A DNA stretch of 8,551 nucleotides from Chamaesiphon sp. (GCA_020059425.1 JAGVCD010000258.1:1-8551), one strand, 5' to 3'; positions 1-6,465 are shown, numbered from the stretch's first letter. Notes: generated from the letters alone by a model not told the origin. Made by a program: numbers and translations.

Positions 1-1386
1 GACGAGGCGCTGTTGTTGTCCGATCGGATTATCATGCTCACTAATGGGCCAGAGTCCAAAATTGGTCAAGTTCTGGAGGTGGATATTCCCCGCCCGCGCA
101 AACGGTTAGAAGTAGTCGAACACCCTAGCTACTATAGCCTGCGCAGCGAAATGATCTACTTCCTCAACCAACAAAAGCGGGTCAAGAAAATACGGGCACA
201 GAAAACAACTGTAGTGGCGCGTCATGGTTTAGAAAAGGTCAATATTCAACTGGGATTTGTGCCGTTGACGGCCTGTGCGCCGTTGGCAATTGCTAAGGAA
301 AAAGGCTTTTTTGCTAAACATGGCTTGGATGAAGTCAGTTTGGCGCGGGAGTCGAGTTGGCGCGGCATTGTCGATGGGATCAGTGGCGGCTATATTGATG
401 CCGCTCAAATGCCTTCGGGGATGCCAGCTTGGCTGACCTTAGGGGGCAATAATGATACGCCCTTAGCTGTAGTTACAGCTATGACCATGGCGCGCAATGG
501 CAATGCCATCACATTAAAGGAAGAGTTCTTTCAACAAAATATTAGAACTCTCGATGACTTCCACCAATTCATCTTAAATACTCCCGATAAACGCCATAAC
601 TTTGGGATGGTACATCCATCTTCGATGCATAATTTATTGCTACGATACTGGCTGGCCTCGGGAGGGATTGATCCGGATCAAGATGTAAATCTGATGACAA
701 TTCCGCCCGCTCAAATGGTGGTGGATCTGAAAGCGGGGACAATCGATGGTTACTGTGTGGGCGAACCCTGGAATTACCGCGCTGCTCGGGAAGGTAAAGG
801 TTTTACCATTGCCTCTGATTTAGGGATCTGGAATGGTCATCCCGGTAAGGTTTTGGGCGTGAGGGAAGATTGGGCAAATGCCTATCCCAATACGCATATT
901 GCCCTAGTCAAAGCTTTATTAGAAGCCTGTCAATATTGCGCTGATCCTCAGAATGTGGAAGAAATTCGGCACCTGTTGGCGCGTAAAGAATATCTAGGCA
1001 TGAAAGTAGATTATATTACCCTGGCTGATCCTAATAGCGACACTGGTATTCATGATCCGCACCAAGAATATGCCCACCCACAGTTTTTTGGCAATAGCTT
1101 GAATCGACCCAGTCGTACCGAACAATTGTGGATTATCACCCAAATGGCACGCTGGGGAATTACGCCCTTTCCTCGCAACTGGATAGAAATACTGGAGCGA
1201 GTTTGTCGAACAACTACTTTTAGTACGGCCTCCAGAGAACTGTGTTTTGATATCAATTATGGTCTGAATGATATCAATTTATTTGACGGGGTACCCTTCA
1301 ATGCTAAAGATCCGATCGGTTATCTCAACAGCTTGAAGATTAAGCGTCCAGTTTCAGTGGCCGAGGTGCATTTAGATCGAGCTTAA
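1..1386 (+). CDS. nrtC: Nitrate ABC transporter ATP-binding protein NrtC, C-terminal part (5' end outside window)
   Basis: The frame is open from base 1, so this is the last 461 residues of a longer protein; NrtC is normally about 660 residues. The first residues (DEALLLSDRIIMLTNGP) are the stretch just after the H-loop of an ABC ATPase, so Walker A, signature and Walker B lie upstream of the window. A linker follows, and from about residue 72 an NrtA-like substrate-binding domain begins (VNIQLGFVPLTACAPLAIAKEKGFFAKHG). It has no signal peptide, so it sits on the cytoplasmic side. In Synechococcus this extra domain of NrtC mediates inhibition of nitrate uptake by ammonium; that role here is by homology. 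The gene ends in TAA, 36 nt before nrtD. The bicarbonate transporter subunit CmpC has the same architecture; the adjacent NrtD-like protein favours nitrate. Confidence 0.88.
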   Translation, partial: DEALLLSDRIIMLTNGPESKIGQVLEVDIPRPRKRLEVVEHPSYYSLRSEMIYFLNQQKRVKKIRAQKTTVVARHGLEKVNIQLGFVPLTACAPLAIAKEKGFFAKHGLDEVSLARESSWRGIVDGISGGYIDAAQMPSGMPAWLTLGGNNDTPLAVVTAMTMARNGNAITLKEEFFQQNIRTLDDFHQFILNTPDKRHNFGMVHPSSMHNLLLRYWLASGGIDPDQDVNLMTIPPAQMVVDLKAGTIDGYCVGEPWNYRAAREGKGFTIASDLGIWNGHPGKVLGVREDWANAYPNTHIALVKALLEACQYCADPQNVEEIRHLLARKEYLGMKVDYITLADPNSDTGIHDPHQEYAHPQFFGNSLNRPSRTEQLWIITQMARWGITPFPRNWIEILERVCRTTTFSTASRELCFDINYGLNDINLFDGVPFNAKDPIGYLNSLKIKRPVSVAEVHLDRA

Positions 1387-1409
1387 GTCATCAGTAGTAG
1401 TTATTAAAT

Positions 1410-1415
1410 AAAAGG
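1410..1415 (+). promoter_or_regulatory. Ribosome binding site of nrtD
   Basis: AAAAGG ends 7 nt before the ATG at 1423. It supports that start over later in-frame codons and shows nrtD is separately initiated in the 36-nt gap after nrtC rather than coupled by overlap. Confidence 0.5.
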
Positions 1416-1422
1416 TAATATC

Positions 1423-2271
1423 ATGACAGTCACCAGATCAGCTGCTCACTCTCAATCTCCAACAGCTCACAAATCAGTGGGCAATCCGCCATTTCTGTTG
1501 GTAGAGGATGTGGCTAAAATATATCCCACCGCCAAGGGTAGTTATACGGTTTTAGAAAATGTCAATCTTACTGTCAACAAAGGTGAATTTATTTGTGTGA
1601 TCGGTCACTCTGGCTGTGGTAAATCCACTTTGTTGAATATGATTGGGGGCTTTAGTCAACCCACTATTGGCCGCGTGGAATTAAAAGGAGAGGCCATTCT
1701 GCAGCCAGGCCCCGATCGGATGATGGTATTCCAAGGTTATGCCCTATTGCCTTGGAAAACAGCCTTTGAAAACGTTTATTTAGCCGTTAACTCGGTTTTC
1801 CCCCAAAAATCTAAGGCCGAAAAGGTATCGATCGTCAACGAGCATTTAGCAATGGTGGGACTTGCCGATGCGGCTGATAAAAAGCCCCAGCAGCTTTCGG
1901 GGGGAATGAAACAGCGGGTGGCGATCGCTCGGGCTTTATCCATTCGTCCGGAAGTATTAATTCTCGATGAACCTTTTGGTGCCCTCGACCAAATCACCAA
2001 AGAGGAGTTACAAGAGGAATTAATGCAAATCTGTGGTGAGCAAAATTGTACGGTATTAATGATTACCCACGATATTGATGAAGCTTTATTTTTAGCCGAT
2101 CGACTGGTAATGATGACCAATGGACCGGCGGCCAACATCGGTGAGGTTTTGACAATTCCCTTTGAGCGACCGCGCGATCGCGATCAAATTTTGGAAGATC
2201 CAGAATACTACAACTTGCGCAACTATGCCTTAGACTTTTTATATCACCGCTTTGCTCATGATGATGAATAA
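1423..2271 (+). CDS. nrtD: Nitrate ABC transporter ATP-binding protein NrtD
   Basis: This 282-residue cytoplasmic ATPase powers nitrate/nitrite import together with NrtC, the permease NrtB and the binding protein NrtA. All ABC motifs are intact: Walker A GHSGCGKST at 61-69, Q-loop Gln104, signature LSGGMKQ at 158-164, Walker B VLILDEP ending near 184, D-loop ALD at 187-189 and H-loop His216. Unlike NrtC it stops soon after the ATPase domain, with the C-terminal ALDFLYHRFAHDDE that I recall as typical of NrtD. The first 22 residues are a low-complexity Ser/Thr/Ala-rich tail. The ATG at 1423 is preceded by AAAAGG with about 7 nt spacing. Two HIP1 octamers lie inside the gene. CmpD (bicarbonate) is the main alternative; TauB/SsuB-type ATPases are more distant relatives. 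Confidence 0.9.
   Translation: MTVTRSAAHSQSPTAHKSVGNPPFLLVEDVAKIYPTAKGSYTVLENVNLTVNKGEFICVIGHSGCGKSTLLNMIGGFSQPTIGRVELKGEAILQPGPDRMMVFQGYALLPWKTAFENVYLAVNSVFPQKSKAEKVSIVNEHLAMVGLADAADKKPQQLSGGMKQRVAIARALSIRPEVLILDEPFGALDQITKEELQEELMQICGEQNCTVLMITHDIDEALFLADRLVMMTNGPAANIGEVLTIPFERPRDRDQILEDPEYYNLRNYALDFLYHRFAHDDE
1921..1928. repeat. HIP1 octamer GCGATCGC
   Basis: The highly iterated palindrome of cyanobacterial genomes occurs here within nrtD, coding Ala-Ile-Ala in the ABC signature region. It supports the host assignment. Confidence 0.8.
2174..2181. repeat. HIP1 octamer GCGATCGC
   Basis: A second copy lies within nrtD, near its 3' end, flanked by further CG/GATC sequence (CGCGCGATCGCGATC). 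Confidence 0.8.
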
Positions 2272-2277
2272 TTAATT

Positions 2278-2748
2278 ATGCGAATTCTTAGAAACCTGAC
2301 ATCTTGGATATCTGATGATGAGAAATTCTTAAGTAGCCTGAAAGTTATCGAAGGCTGGGTTTCTAAGCTGCTATCGATCGGGATGATTCTAGTTACTTTA
2401 ATCGCTATTTTTCAACTCGGATATTCCTTAATCGAAACATTAGCCACAACAATTATTCAACATGATAGCGATAATTTTAATACCCAACTATTTCAACTTT
2501 TTGGCTTATTCCTGAATGTTTTAATTGCCCTAGAAATATTAGAAAATATTACAGCCTACCTTAAAAAACATGTTATTCAAGTTGAATTGGTACTAATTAC
2601 TTCTCTCATTGCTGTGTCCAGGAAAATTATTATTATGGATTTAGAGAAAAAAGACAGCAACGATTTAATCGCTCTAGGAGTAGCAGTATTTGCGCTATCA
2701 ATTAGTTATGTCATGATTCGTTTATCTAATCGCAATAAATTTTCTTAA
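2278..2748 (+). CDS. PsiE-family (phosphate-starvation-inducible type) inner-membrane protein
   Basis: This 156-residue protein has four predicted membrane helices at roughly 24-50, 72-92, 100-118 and 130-147. The block LNVLIALEILENITAYL followed by QVELVLITSLIAVSRKIIIMD is the conserved core I recognise from the PsiE family (E. coli PsiE is 136 residues, induced by phosphate starvation, biochemical role unknown). The ATG lies 6 nt after the nrtD stop with no clear Shine-Dalgarno, suggesting translational coupling and co-transcription with the nitrate transporter genes. The usual downstream partner in such operons is narB, which is absent here. The gene is visibly more AT-rich than nrtCD. Family assignment is fairly firm; function and any link to nitrogen supply are inference. 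Confidence 0.78.
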   Translation: MRILRNLTSWISDDEKFLSSLKVIEGWVSKLLSIGMILVTLIAIFQLGYSLIETLATTIIQHDSDNFNTQLFQLFGLFLNVLIALEILENITAYLKKHVIQVELVLITSLIAVSRKIIIMDLEKKDSNDLIALGVAVFALSISYVMIRLSNRNKFS

Positions 2749-3020
2749 TTTTCTTTTTTAATTTTCCGGAAAATTATGTTGAGATCAAATGCAATATCAA
2801 CAAGAAAATTCAGTATATTGTGGCTCAATCCAAATCGAGTGGATATAGGGCACGACCCCATCACTTCGCCGATAGCAAGTTCTAAGAAATCACCATTTCT
2901 ACTAATCACCTCAAAGCTATGACCCAGACATTTTTCGAATAGCTCAGGTGTATTCAGATCGCCTTGGGGTAAGCCGGGTGGGATCGCAGTTACTCGAACA
3001 TACTGAGGGGAAATAGTCAT
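2745..3020 (-). CDS. Small conserved hypothetical protein, apparently frameshifted near its C-terminus
   Basis: As it stands the frame gives 91 residues starting MTISPQYVRVTAIPPG, overlapping the last 4 bases of the convergent PsiE-like gene. The N-terminal two thirds look like a genuine small soluble protein family (PPGLPQGDLNTPELFEKCLGH, then VISRNGDFLELAIGEVMG). After about residue 56 the sequence turns into an unrelated hydrophobic tail ending in Lys/Asn. In the neighbouring minus-strand frame the DNA encodes YIHSIWIEPQYTEF and stops at 2797, which resembles the IWIEPE-type ending I associate with such small proteins. Insertion of one G in the G4 run (C4 at 2856-2859 on the + strand) would join the two into about 74 residues. 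The start has GGAAAA about 4 nt upstream. Function unknown. Confidence 0.6.
   Translation of the reverse strand: MTISPQYVRVTAIPPGLPQGDLNTPELFEKCLGHSFEVISRNGDFLELAIGEVMGSCPISTRFGLSHNILNFLVDIAFDLNIIFRKIKKEN
2759..2776. terminator. 18-bp perfect palindrome between convergent genes, likely bidirectional terminator
   Basis: TAATTTTCCGGAAAATTA is a perfect palindrome that can fold with a CCGG loop. It lies 10 nt after the PsiE-like stop and beyond the restored stop (2797) of the opposing small gene, which is where a shared terminator would be. A run of six T precedes it on the + strand, which gives A-residues after the hairpin on the minus strand; there is no U-tract on the downstream side, so it is not a classical intrinsic terminator. 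The heptamer AATTTTC occurs three times nearby (2738, 2747, 2760). Confidence 0.42.
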
Positions 3021-3104
3021 GCACTTTTCCTTTCGACTACCCAGAGCATCCGTTCAGCAATATCTATCAAATGAACAAGTTTTAAAGAGTTAAAAAATGT
3101 AAAA

Positions 3105-3752
3105 TTATTTATCGAGCTTCTCTATTTCCTCTAAAATCATTTTCTCCCGCGCCTTGGGATTCATGAAGTATTCCCGGTATAGGGCATCTGCAAAGATGAA
3201 AACCATGAGGGCGAGAAACATCCAGAAACCGGAACGATATACAAAGTTCTCGGTGAAGGAGTTATCATCAAGCATTCCTACACTATCGTCAGACTTTACT
3301 TCTATGCCATGGACACTAAGCTCGCTTGCGTAGATAGAAAGTACGCCTTCTCTTGAAACTACAGTGACAGACAATGATTCCTGGGGACGGAGGTCGCCTA
3401 GTTCAAGGACATAGTAGTCACCAGTAATCTTAACCTTAAGCGGAACTTTGGCTTCTACCTCGATTCGCTTCGTAGGATCTATTTGTTTTGAACTCTTCCC
3501 TGATAATAGTTTCGATGAATTACTTCTCAGCATAACTAATACATTTTTGGCTGGCTTCGCTCCTTTGTTGATTACATTGATATCGACTGCTTGGATTGGA
3601 AAAATACCGATCGGGCCGGAAACTTTAAACTGAATTGCTTGATCGGGAAAAATTTTAGGTATAAAAAAGGGGATTGCAGAGGCAAAGATTGGAATGAGAA
3701 TTCCTACGGCAACAGAAAGAATATTGAGTCGGAACTGACGCTTTTCAGTCAT
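3105..3752 (-). CDS. Two-pass membrane protein with a large non-cytoplasmic domain, function unknown
   Basis: I do not recognise this 215-residue protein. A membrane helix lies at about residues 9-31 (LSVAVGILIPIFASAIPFFIP), then a domain of about 140 residues with alternating hydrophobic pattern (VDINVINKGAKPAKNVLVMLRS, VPLKVKITGDYYVLELGDLRPQE) that reads like a beta-sandwich of the kind that caps other extracytoplasmic domains. A second helix follows at about 172-191 (GFWMFLALMVFIFADALYREY), and a charged cytoplasmic tail ends the protein. N-in/C-in topology is expected, with the sandwich outside. The phrase NVINKGAKPAKNV resembles the 'N-x-G-x-x-x-A-x-x-V' strand turn of Ig-like folds. It lies 84 nt upstream of the small frameshifted gene and may share its transcript. 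ATG start at 3752; the Shine-Dalgarno is weak. Confidence 0.65.
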   Translation of the reverse strand: MTEKRQFRLNILSVAVGILIPIFASAIPFFIPKIFPDQAIQFKVSGPIGIFPIQAVDINVINKGAKPAKNVLVMLRSNSSKLLSGKSSKQIDPTKRIEVEAKVPLKVKITGDYYVLELGDLRPQESLSVTVVSREGVLSIYASELSVHGIEVKSDDSVGMLDDNSFTENFVYRSGFWMFLALMVFIFADALYREYFMNPKAREKMILEEIEKLDK

Positions 3753-3786
3753 CTATTAGGTCTTCTAACAATCATTAGGTTCAACA

Positions 3787-3815
3787 AATATCGCCTATTG
3801 CCTAGATTCGGTTAA
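3787..3815 (-). promoter_or_regulatory. Candidate sigma70-type promoter for the two-pass membrane protein
   Basis: On the minus strand TTAACC (3810-3815) and GATATT (3787-3792) are separated by exactly 17 nt; each matches 4 of 6 consensus bases. The -10 lies 34 nt before the ATG at 3752. An inverted repeat, GCCTATT (3793-3799) and AATAGGC (3815-3821), overlaps the spacer and -35, so it could serve as an operator. Both are pattern-level calls. Confidence 0.3.
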
Positions 3816-3999
3816 ATAGGCATAACGACTTAAACGTACTTACTCTCTTTCCGGCATAAGAACATAGGGATTGAGATGCTCAAAAGCCTGTTCTGTAAGG
3901 ATTCATTACTGATGATCTTGTCGCAGGAAGGGAGTACTACGGAAAAGTATAAGATTTTATCTATTATCCTAATTAAGAAGTATAAGCTAAATTTGTACA

Positions 4000-4035
4000 C
4001 CTGACTACAAGCTTCTTTGCCAGAAGAAATTCAGG
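4000..4035 (-). terminator. Possible stem-loop directly after the response regulator stop
   Basis: On the minus strand, CCTGA right after the TAG stop pairs with TCAGG (4000-4004), enclosing an inner CTTCT/AGAAG stem (4012-4016 with 4022-4026, 5-nt loop). There is no proper U-tract afterwards, so termination is uncertain. Confidence 0.28.
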
Positions 4036-4731
4036 CTATTTAGTTAAGCCATGCTCCAGAGCATAACGCACTAGCTCAGTCCGGCTGTTAGTACCAGTTT
4101 TACCAAACAACCGACTCACATACTTTTCTACATTTCGTACACTAGTTTCCAGCTGCCGGGCAATTTCTTTATTCATTAAGCCCGCTGATACCAAATCTAA
4201 AACGCTCTGCTCGCGGGGCGTGAAGTCAATATTAATCGGGGGTGGAGTGGTGACGATCGCACTGCCACTACTATGGCCGCTACCAAACATGCCCTTGAGT
4301 TCGGCGGCAATCTGTTTGGCAATGCCTTCCACTTCTGGATTGTTGTTACTACTCGCGCTAGCGCGACGTTGGAGCACATTTTGGACGATCGCAATCAATT
4401 CTTCCGGGTCAAAGGGCTTCGATAGATAGGCATCACAACCAGCCTGGTAACCAGTGATCCGATCGGACTTCATGCCTCTGGCCGTCAAAAACACCACTGG
4501 CAGTGCCACAAACCTGGGATCTTCCCGTAATTGCTGCAAAAATTGGTAGCCATCAACCTGCGGCATCATCAAATCGGAGATTACCAAGTCTGGCTGATGC
4601 TGTTGCAGCATGTCCCAGGCATCTTTGGCATTACTAGCAACTTGCACCTGATAACCGCTGTCTTCTAAGTAAGCCTGGACAGACTCTCTGACACCTGGCT
4701 CATCATCGACTAAAAGTAATTTTGCTGACAT
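4036..4731 (-). CDS. NarL/FixJ-type response regulator, Rre1/Ycf29-like
   Basis: This 231-residue two-component regulator has an N-terminal receiver domain (about 3-120) and a C-terminal LuxR-type helix-turn-helix (about 168-229). Receiver residues are complete: acidic pair Asp9/Asp10, phosphoacceptor Asp53 in LVISDLMMP, Thr83 and Lys105 in SKPF. The output domain has TPREQSVLDLVSAGLMNKEIA followed by SVRNVEKYVSRLFGKTGTNSRTELVRYALEHG, the form seen in Rre1 of cyanobacteria (Slr1783 in Synechocystis) and plastid Ycf29. Rre1 acts with Hik2/Hik34-type kinases in stress responses; that role here is by homology. A 40-residue Ser/Asn/Pro-rich linker joins the domains. No kinase gene is adjacent. 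The ATG has AGGAAA 5 nt upstream (4737-4742). Assignment to family is firm, exact ortholog less so. Confidence 0.88.
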   Translation of the reverse strand: MSAKLLLVDDEPGVRESVQAYLEDSGYQVQVASNAKDAWDMLQQHQPDLVISDLMMPQVDGYQFLQQLREDPRFVALPVVFLTARGMKSDRITGYQAGCDAYLSKPFDPEELIAIVQNVLQRRASASSNNNPEVEGIAKQIAAELKGMFGSGHSSGSAIVTTPPPINIDFTPREQSVLDLVSAGLMNKEIARQLETSVRNVEKYVSRLFGKTGTNSRTELVRYALEHGLTK

Positions 4732-4753
4732 GGCTATTTCCTGGAATTATCTA

Positions 4754-4799
4754 GATGGGTCAAGCGGTGGAATCGTTGTTTTCCAGTCTAACACCCATC
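4754..4799. repeat. Nested inverted repeats upstream of the response regulator
   Basis: GATGGGT (4754-4760) is matched by ACCCATC (4793-4799), 32 nt apart. Inside, TGGAA (4768-4772) pairs with TTCCA (4781-4785) around an 8-nt loop. If the regulator transcript begins upstream of 4799 this would fold in its leader, about 20 nt before the start codon. The arms are short and could be chance. Confidence 0.3.
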
Positions 4800-4805
4800 A
4801 GAAAC

Positions 4806-4819
4806 AGCCTGATCAGGCT
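4806..4819. promoter_or_regulatory. 14-bp perfect palindrome in the divergent intergenic region, candidate operator
   Basis: AGCCTGATCAGGCT is fully self-complementary without a loop, the form of a dimeric-regulator binding site rather than an RNA hairpin. It sits 75 nt before the response regulator start (minus) and 47 nt before the membrane protein start (plus), a position from which it could control both. I cannot assign a regulator. Confidence 0.4.
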
Positions 4820-4866
4820 AGATAGAACGTGAAAAAGTTAGTGGCTAATTACTCGTCAATAAATTT

Positions 4867-5220
4867 ATGGATAAAATTCCGCCTACTTTAACGGTGGCAA
4901 TTTGGAGCCTGCGATCGGTACCCATAATTATGGCACTGGTACTGCTTCTGAATATCTGGCAAGGTAACATTACTGCGGCCCATTGGTCAGACTTGCCCCG
5001 TCTGCTGGGGGTAACTGGGACTTTTGTAATTTTTGGGCTACTCATGGAAGCCTTGGCCAAAGCATTGCAAAATTTAAAACGGTGGGCATTGCGAGTGGCG
5101 ATCGGACTTTCCCTTTTATATGTGGCCAGTATTATTTTCTTTTTGCCCGGAGCCTTAAGTCTGTGGTGCTTAAACTATTACGAAACTTTGGCCGCTTTCA
5201 AACAACAAGATCGACCCTAA
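4867..5220 (+). CDS. Small three-helix membrane protein, function unknown
   Basis: This 117-residue protein has three hydrophobic segments, at about 10-30 (IWSLRSVPIIMALVLLLNIW), 43-63 (RLLGVTGTFVIFGLLMEALAK) and 76-99 (RVAIGLSLLYVASIIFFLPGAL), with a short polar C-terminus (YYETLAAFKQQDRP). No cleavable signal peptide is obvious. I do not recognise a family. The ATG at 4867 has no good Shine-Dalgarno. It is divergent from the response regulator across 135 nt and 82 nt upstream of the DUF6765-type gene on the same strand, so it may be co-transcribed with that gene. An overlapping frame in the same DNA is longer at its 3' side but has no plausible protein character; this frame has coherent helices and is preferred. 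Confidence 0.6.
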   Translation: MDKIPPTLTVAIWSLRSVPIIMALVLLLNIWQGNITAAHWSDLPRLLGVTGTFVIFGLLMEALAKALQNLKRWALRVAIGLSLLYVASIIFFLPGALSLWCLNYYETLAAFKQQDRP

Positions 5221-5302
5221 AAATAAAAATTGTAAAATTGTGGATGATGGTACCAATCGTGTCAATTAAAGTAATTTCTAACCCCACTAACCAACACCAA
5301 CC

Positions 5303-6355
5303 ATGCAAATTGATTTCCATCATGGGGTGACTTATGTAGTCTCCAGGTTAGCTGGCTTCAATCATCCAGAATCCGAAATCATTGCATACAGCGCCCAGTA
5401 TGTTGATGATGCGATCAATCAAGGGGTGGTGAGATTTAAAAATAGTAAAACCCTGTTTCGGCGGATTAGTTCGGCGCATCGGATGTTGGATTACCGCAAC
5501 TTTGAAACCCTCGCCAAAAACCCAGTCTGGATTCCTTTTCATTTTTTGCCCAATGGTGGTGAGCATCCCGATCAAAACCTGGTAGACAAACTCATCTGTC
5601 GCCCCAATAGTCAGGTAGCGCAAGCAATGGTCAGGCATTGCATCATGCAGCAAAATGATTTGTATAGCTTGCATCGACTAGGAATTACCATGCATGTCTT
5701 TGCTGATACTTGGGCACATCAAGGCTTTGCTGGCATCAATCACGAAATCAATAAAGTATCGGAGTTGGTTGATGCTGACGGTCAGCCAGATCATCACTTG
5801 CGCAATCGATTAGCCGGTTATTTTGTAAGCAAAGCATTACCCCTGGGTCACGGTGGGGCATTGAGTCATCCCGATCGACCTTATTTAATTTGGGGTTACA
5901 CTAATGGCCGCAAAGAAATTGTCCGTCGCCACAATCCCAGTGATTTTTTGGCAGCCGCTGACGAAATGTGTAAAGTCATGCAGCGCTACCGGTTAGGTGA
6001 TCCCGATGCTCAGGTATCTGGCTTGATGGAACCCGATCGGTCTTACATCGCTCATTTAATTAGCAACTTGATTATCCCTGACAAAAAAGAGCGTCATCAG
6101 CAGTGGTTGCAACACATTAGCCAAGGAAAATTTAGTTTTGGAGCCAGCCAAGTCAACTATGTTGATAAAGGAGTAGGATCTTGGAAACATGCTGCCCTAG
6201 GAACTGATAGTGCAGAAGATGACACTGATGAAATATTCACCTATCAAAATAGTTTTTTGTGTAGTAACTGGAAGCTTTTTCATGAGGCACTGCAAGTTCA
6301 TCGAGTTTTTATTTTGCAGGAGCTGCTGCCCCAATACGGCATCCGTCTGACCTAG
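5303..6355 (+). CDS. DUF6765 family protein, putative metal-dependent hydrolase
   Basis: This 350-residue protein opens MQIDFHHGVTYVVSRLAGF and contains HVFADTWAHQGF at 131-142, which I recognise as the pattern of DUF6765 proteins. Their arrangement of an N-terminal Asp/His pair (Asp4, His6, His7) and an H-x3-D-x3-H helix (His131, Asp135, His139) resembles the metal site of zinc-dependent phospholipase C/P1 nuclease folds. Enzymatic activity is not shown for the family as far as I know, so 'hydrolase' is inference. No signal peptide or membrane helix is visible, so a cytoplasmic location is expected, unlike secreted phospholipase C. The ATG at 5303 follows an A/C-rich leader without a Shine-Dalgarno. 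A stem-loop follows the stop (6366-6386). Confidence 0.72.
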   Translation: MQIDFHHGVTYVVSRLAGFNHPESEIIAYSAQYVDDAINQGVVRFKNSKTLFRRISSAHRMLDYRNFETLAKNPVWIPFHFLPNGGEHPDQNLVDKLICRPNSQVAQAMVRHCIMQQNDLYSLHRLGITMHVFADTWAHQGFAGINHEINKVSELVDADGQPDHHLRNRLAGYFVSKALPLGHGGALSHPDRPYLIWGYTNGRKEIVRRHNPSDFLAAADEMCKVMQRYRLGDPDAQVSGLMEPDRSYIAHLISNLIIPDKKERHQQWLQHISQGKFSFGASQVNYVDKGVGSWKHAALGTDSAEDDTDEIFTYQNSFLCSNWKLFHEALQVHRVFILQELLPQYGIRLT

Positions 6356-6365
6356 AAGATATGCA

Positions 6366-6386
6366 GCAGGACTGCGCTGCACCTGC
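6366..6386 (+). terminator. Stem-loop after the DUF6765-type gene
   Basis: GCAGG (6366-6370) pairs with CCTGC (6382-6386), and after a 2-nt bulge TGC (6373-6375) pairs with GCA (6379-6381) over a 3-nt GCT loop. It starts 10 nt after the TAG stop. No U-tract follows, so it may be a processing barrier rather than an intrinsic terminator. Confidence 0.35.
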
Positions 6387-6423
6387 CCAAAACGGAGTCC
6401 ATTGGCAGCTAGGATGAATGGTG

Positions 6424-6465
6424 TTGACCTGGTGATATTCAATTACATACCTGAATAGAGTATTC
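6424..6465 (+). promoter_or_regulatory. Candidate promoter with repeated TATTCA/TGAATA half-sites before the MlaE-type gene
   Basis: TTGACC (6424-6429) stands 17 nt from ATACCT (6447-6452), a weak sigma70-like pair. Overlapping it are TATTCA (6436-6441) and TGAATA (6452-6457), a 6-bp inverted repeat with a 10-nt spacer, and GAATA (6453-6457) also pairs with TATTC (6461-6465) over 3 nt. The three half-sites could bind a dimeric regulator. AT-rich sequence makes such matches easy to find. Confidence 0.3.

Larger units (their letters stand above)
3753..4035. other. 283-nt intergenic region between two minus-strand genes
   Basis: It holds, from left to right, a candidate promoter with an overlapping inverted repeat (3787-3821), about 180 nt with no feature I can support, and a possible stem-loop next to the regulator stop (4000-4035). 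A 42-codon + strand frame (3876-4004) with AGGG 6 nt upstream is present but not convincing. Confidence 0.4.

Noticed and set aside
1776..2138. 120-codon minus-strand frame inside nrtD
   Set aside because: Antisense shadow of a conserved ATPase gene; its residue composition reflects the complementary codons.
2778..2857. The hydrophobic C-terminal tail of the 91-residue version of the small minus-strand gene as a membrane anchor
   Set aside because: The alternative frame gives a more protein-like ending (IWIEP...) and a stop before the terminator palindrome, so the tail is better explained as out-of-frame translation.
2845..2865. A programmed -1 frameshift site at the G4 run
   Set aside because: There is no X-XXY-YYZ slippery heptamer in the correct frame and no obvious downstream pseudoknot; a deletion or sequencing error is simpler.
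3876..4004. 42-codon + strand frame with AGGG 6 nt upstream of its ATG
   Set aside because: A frame of this length is expected by chance in AT-rich DNA, the product has no recognisable features, and it lies opposite two minus-strand genes without a promoter I can see.
4983..5330. A 115-codon + strand frame overlapping the three-helix protein and the start of the DUF6765-type gene
   Set aside because: It overlaps two better-supported frames, has no coherent hydrophobic or domain pattern and no ribosome binding site.
5348..5674. 108-codon minus-strand frame inside the DUF6765-type gene
   Set aside because: Antisense shadow; the + strand frame carries the family motifs.
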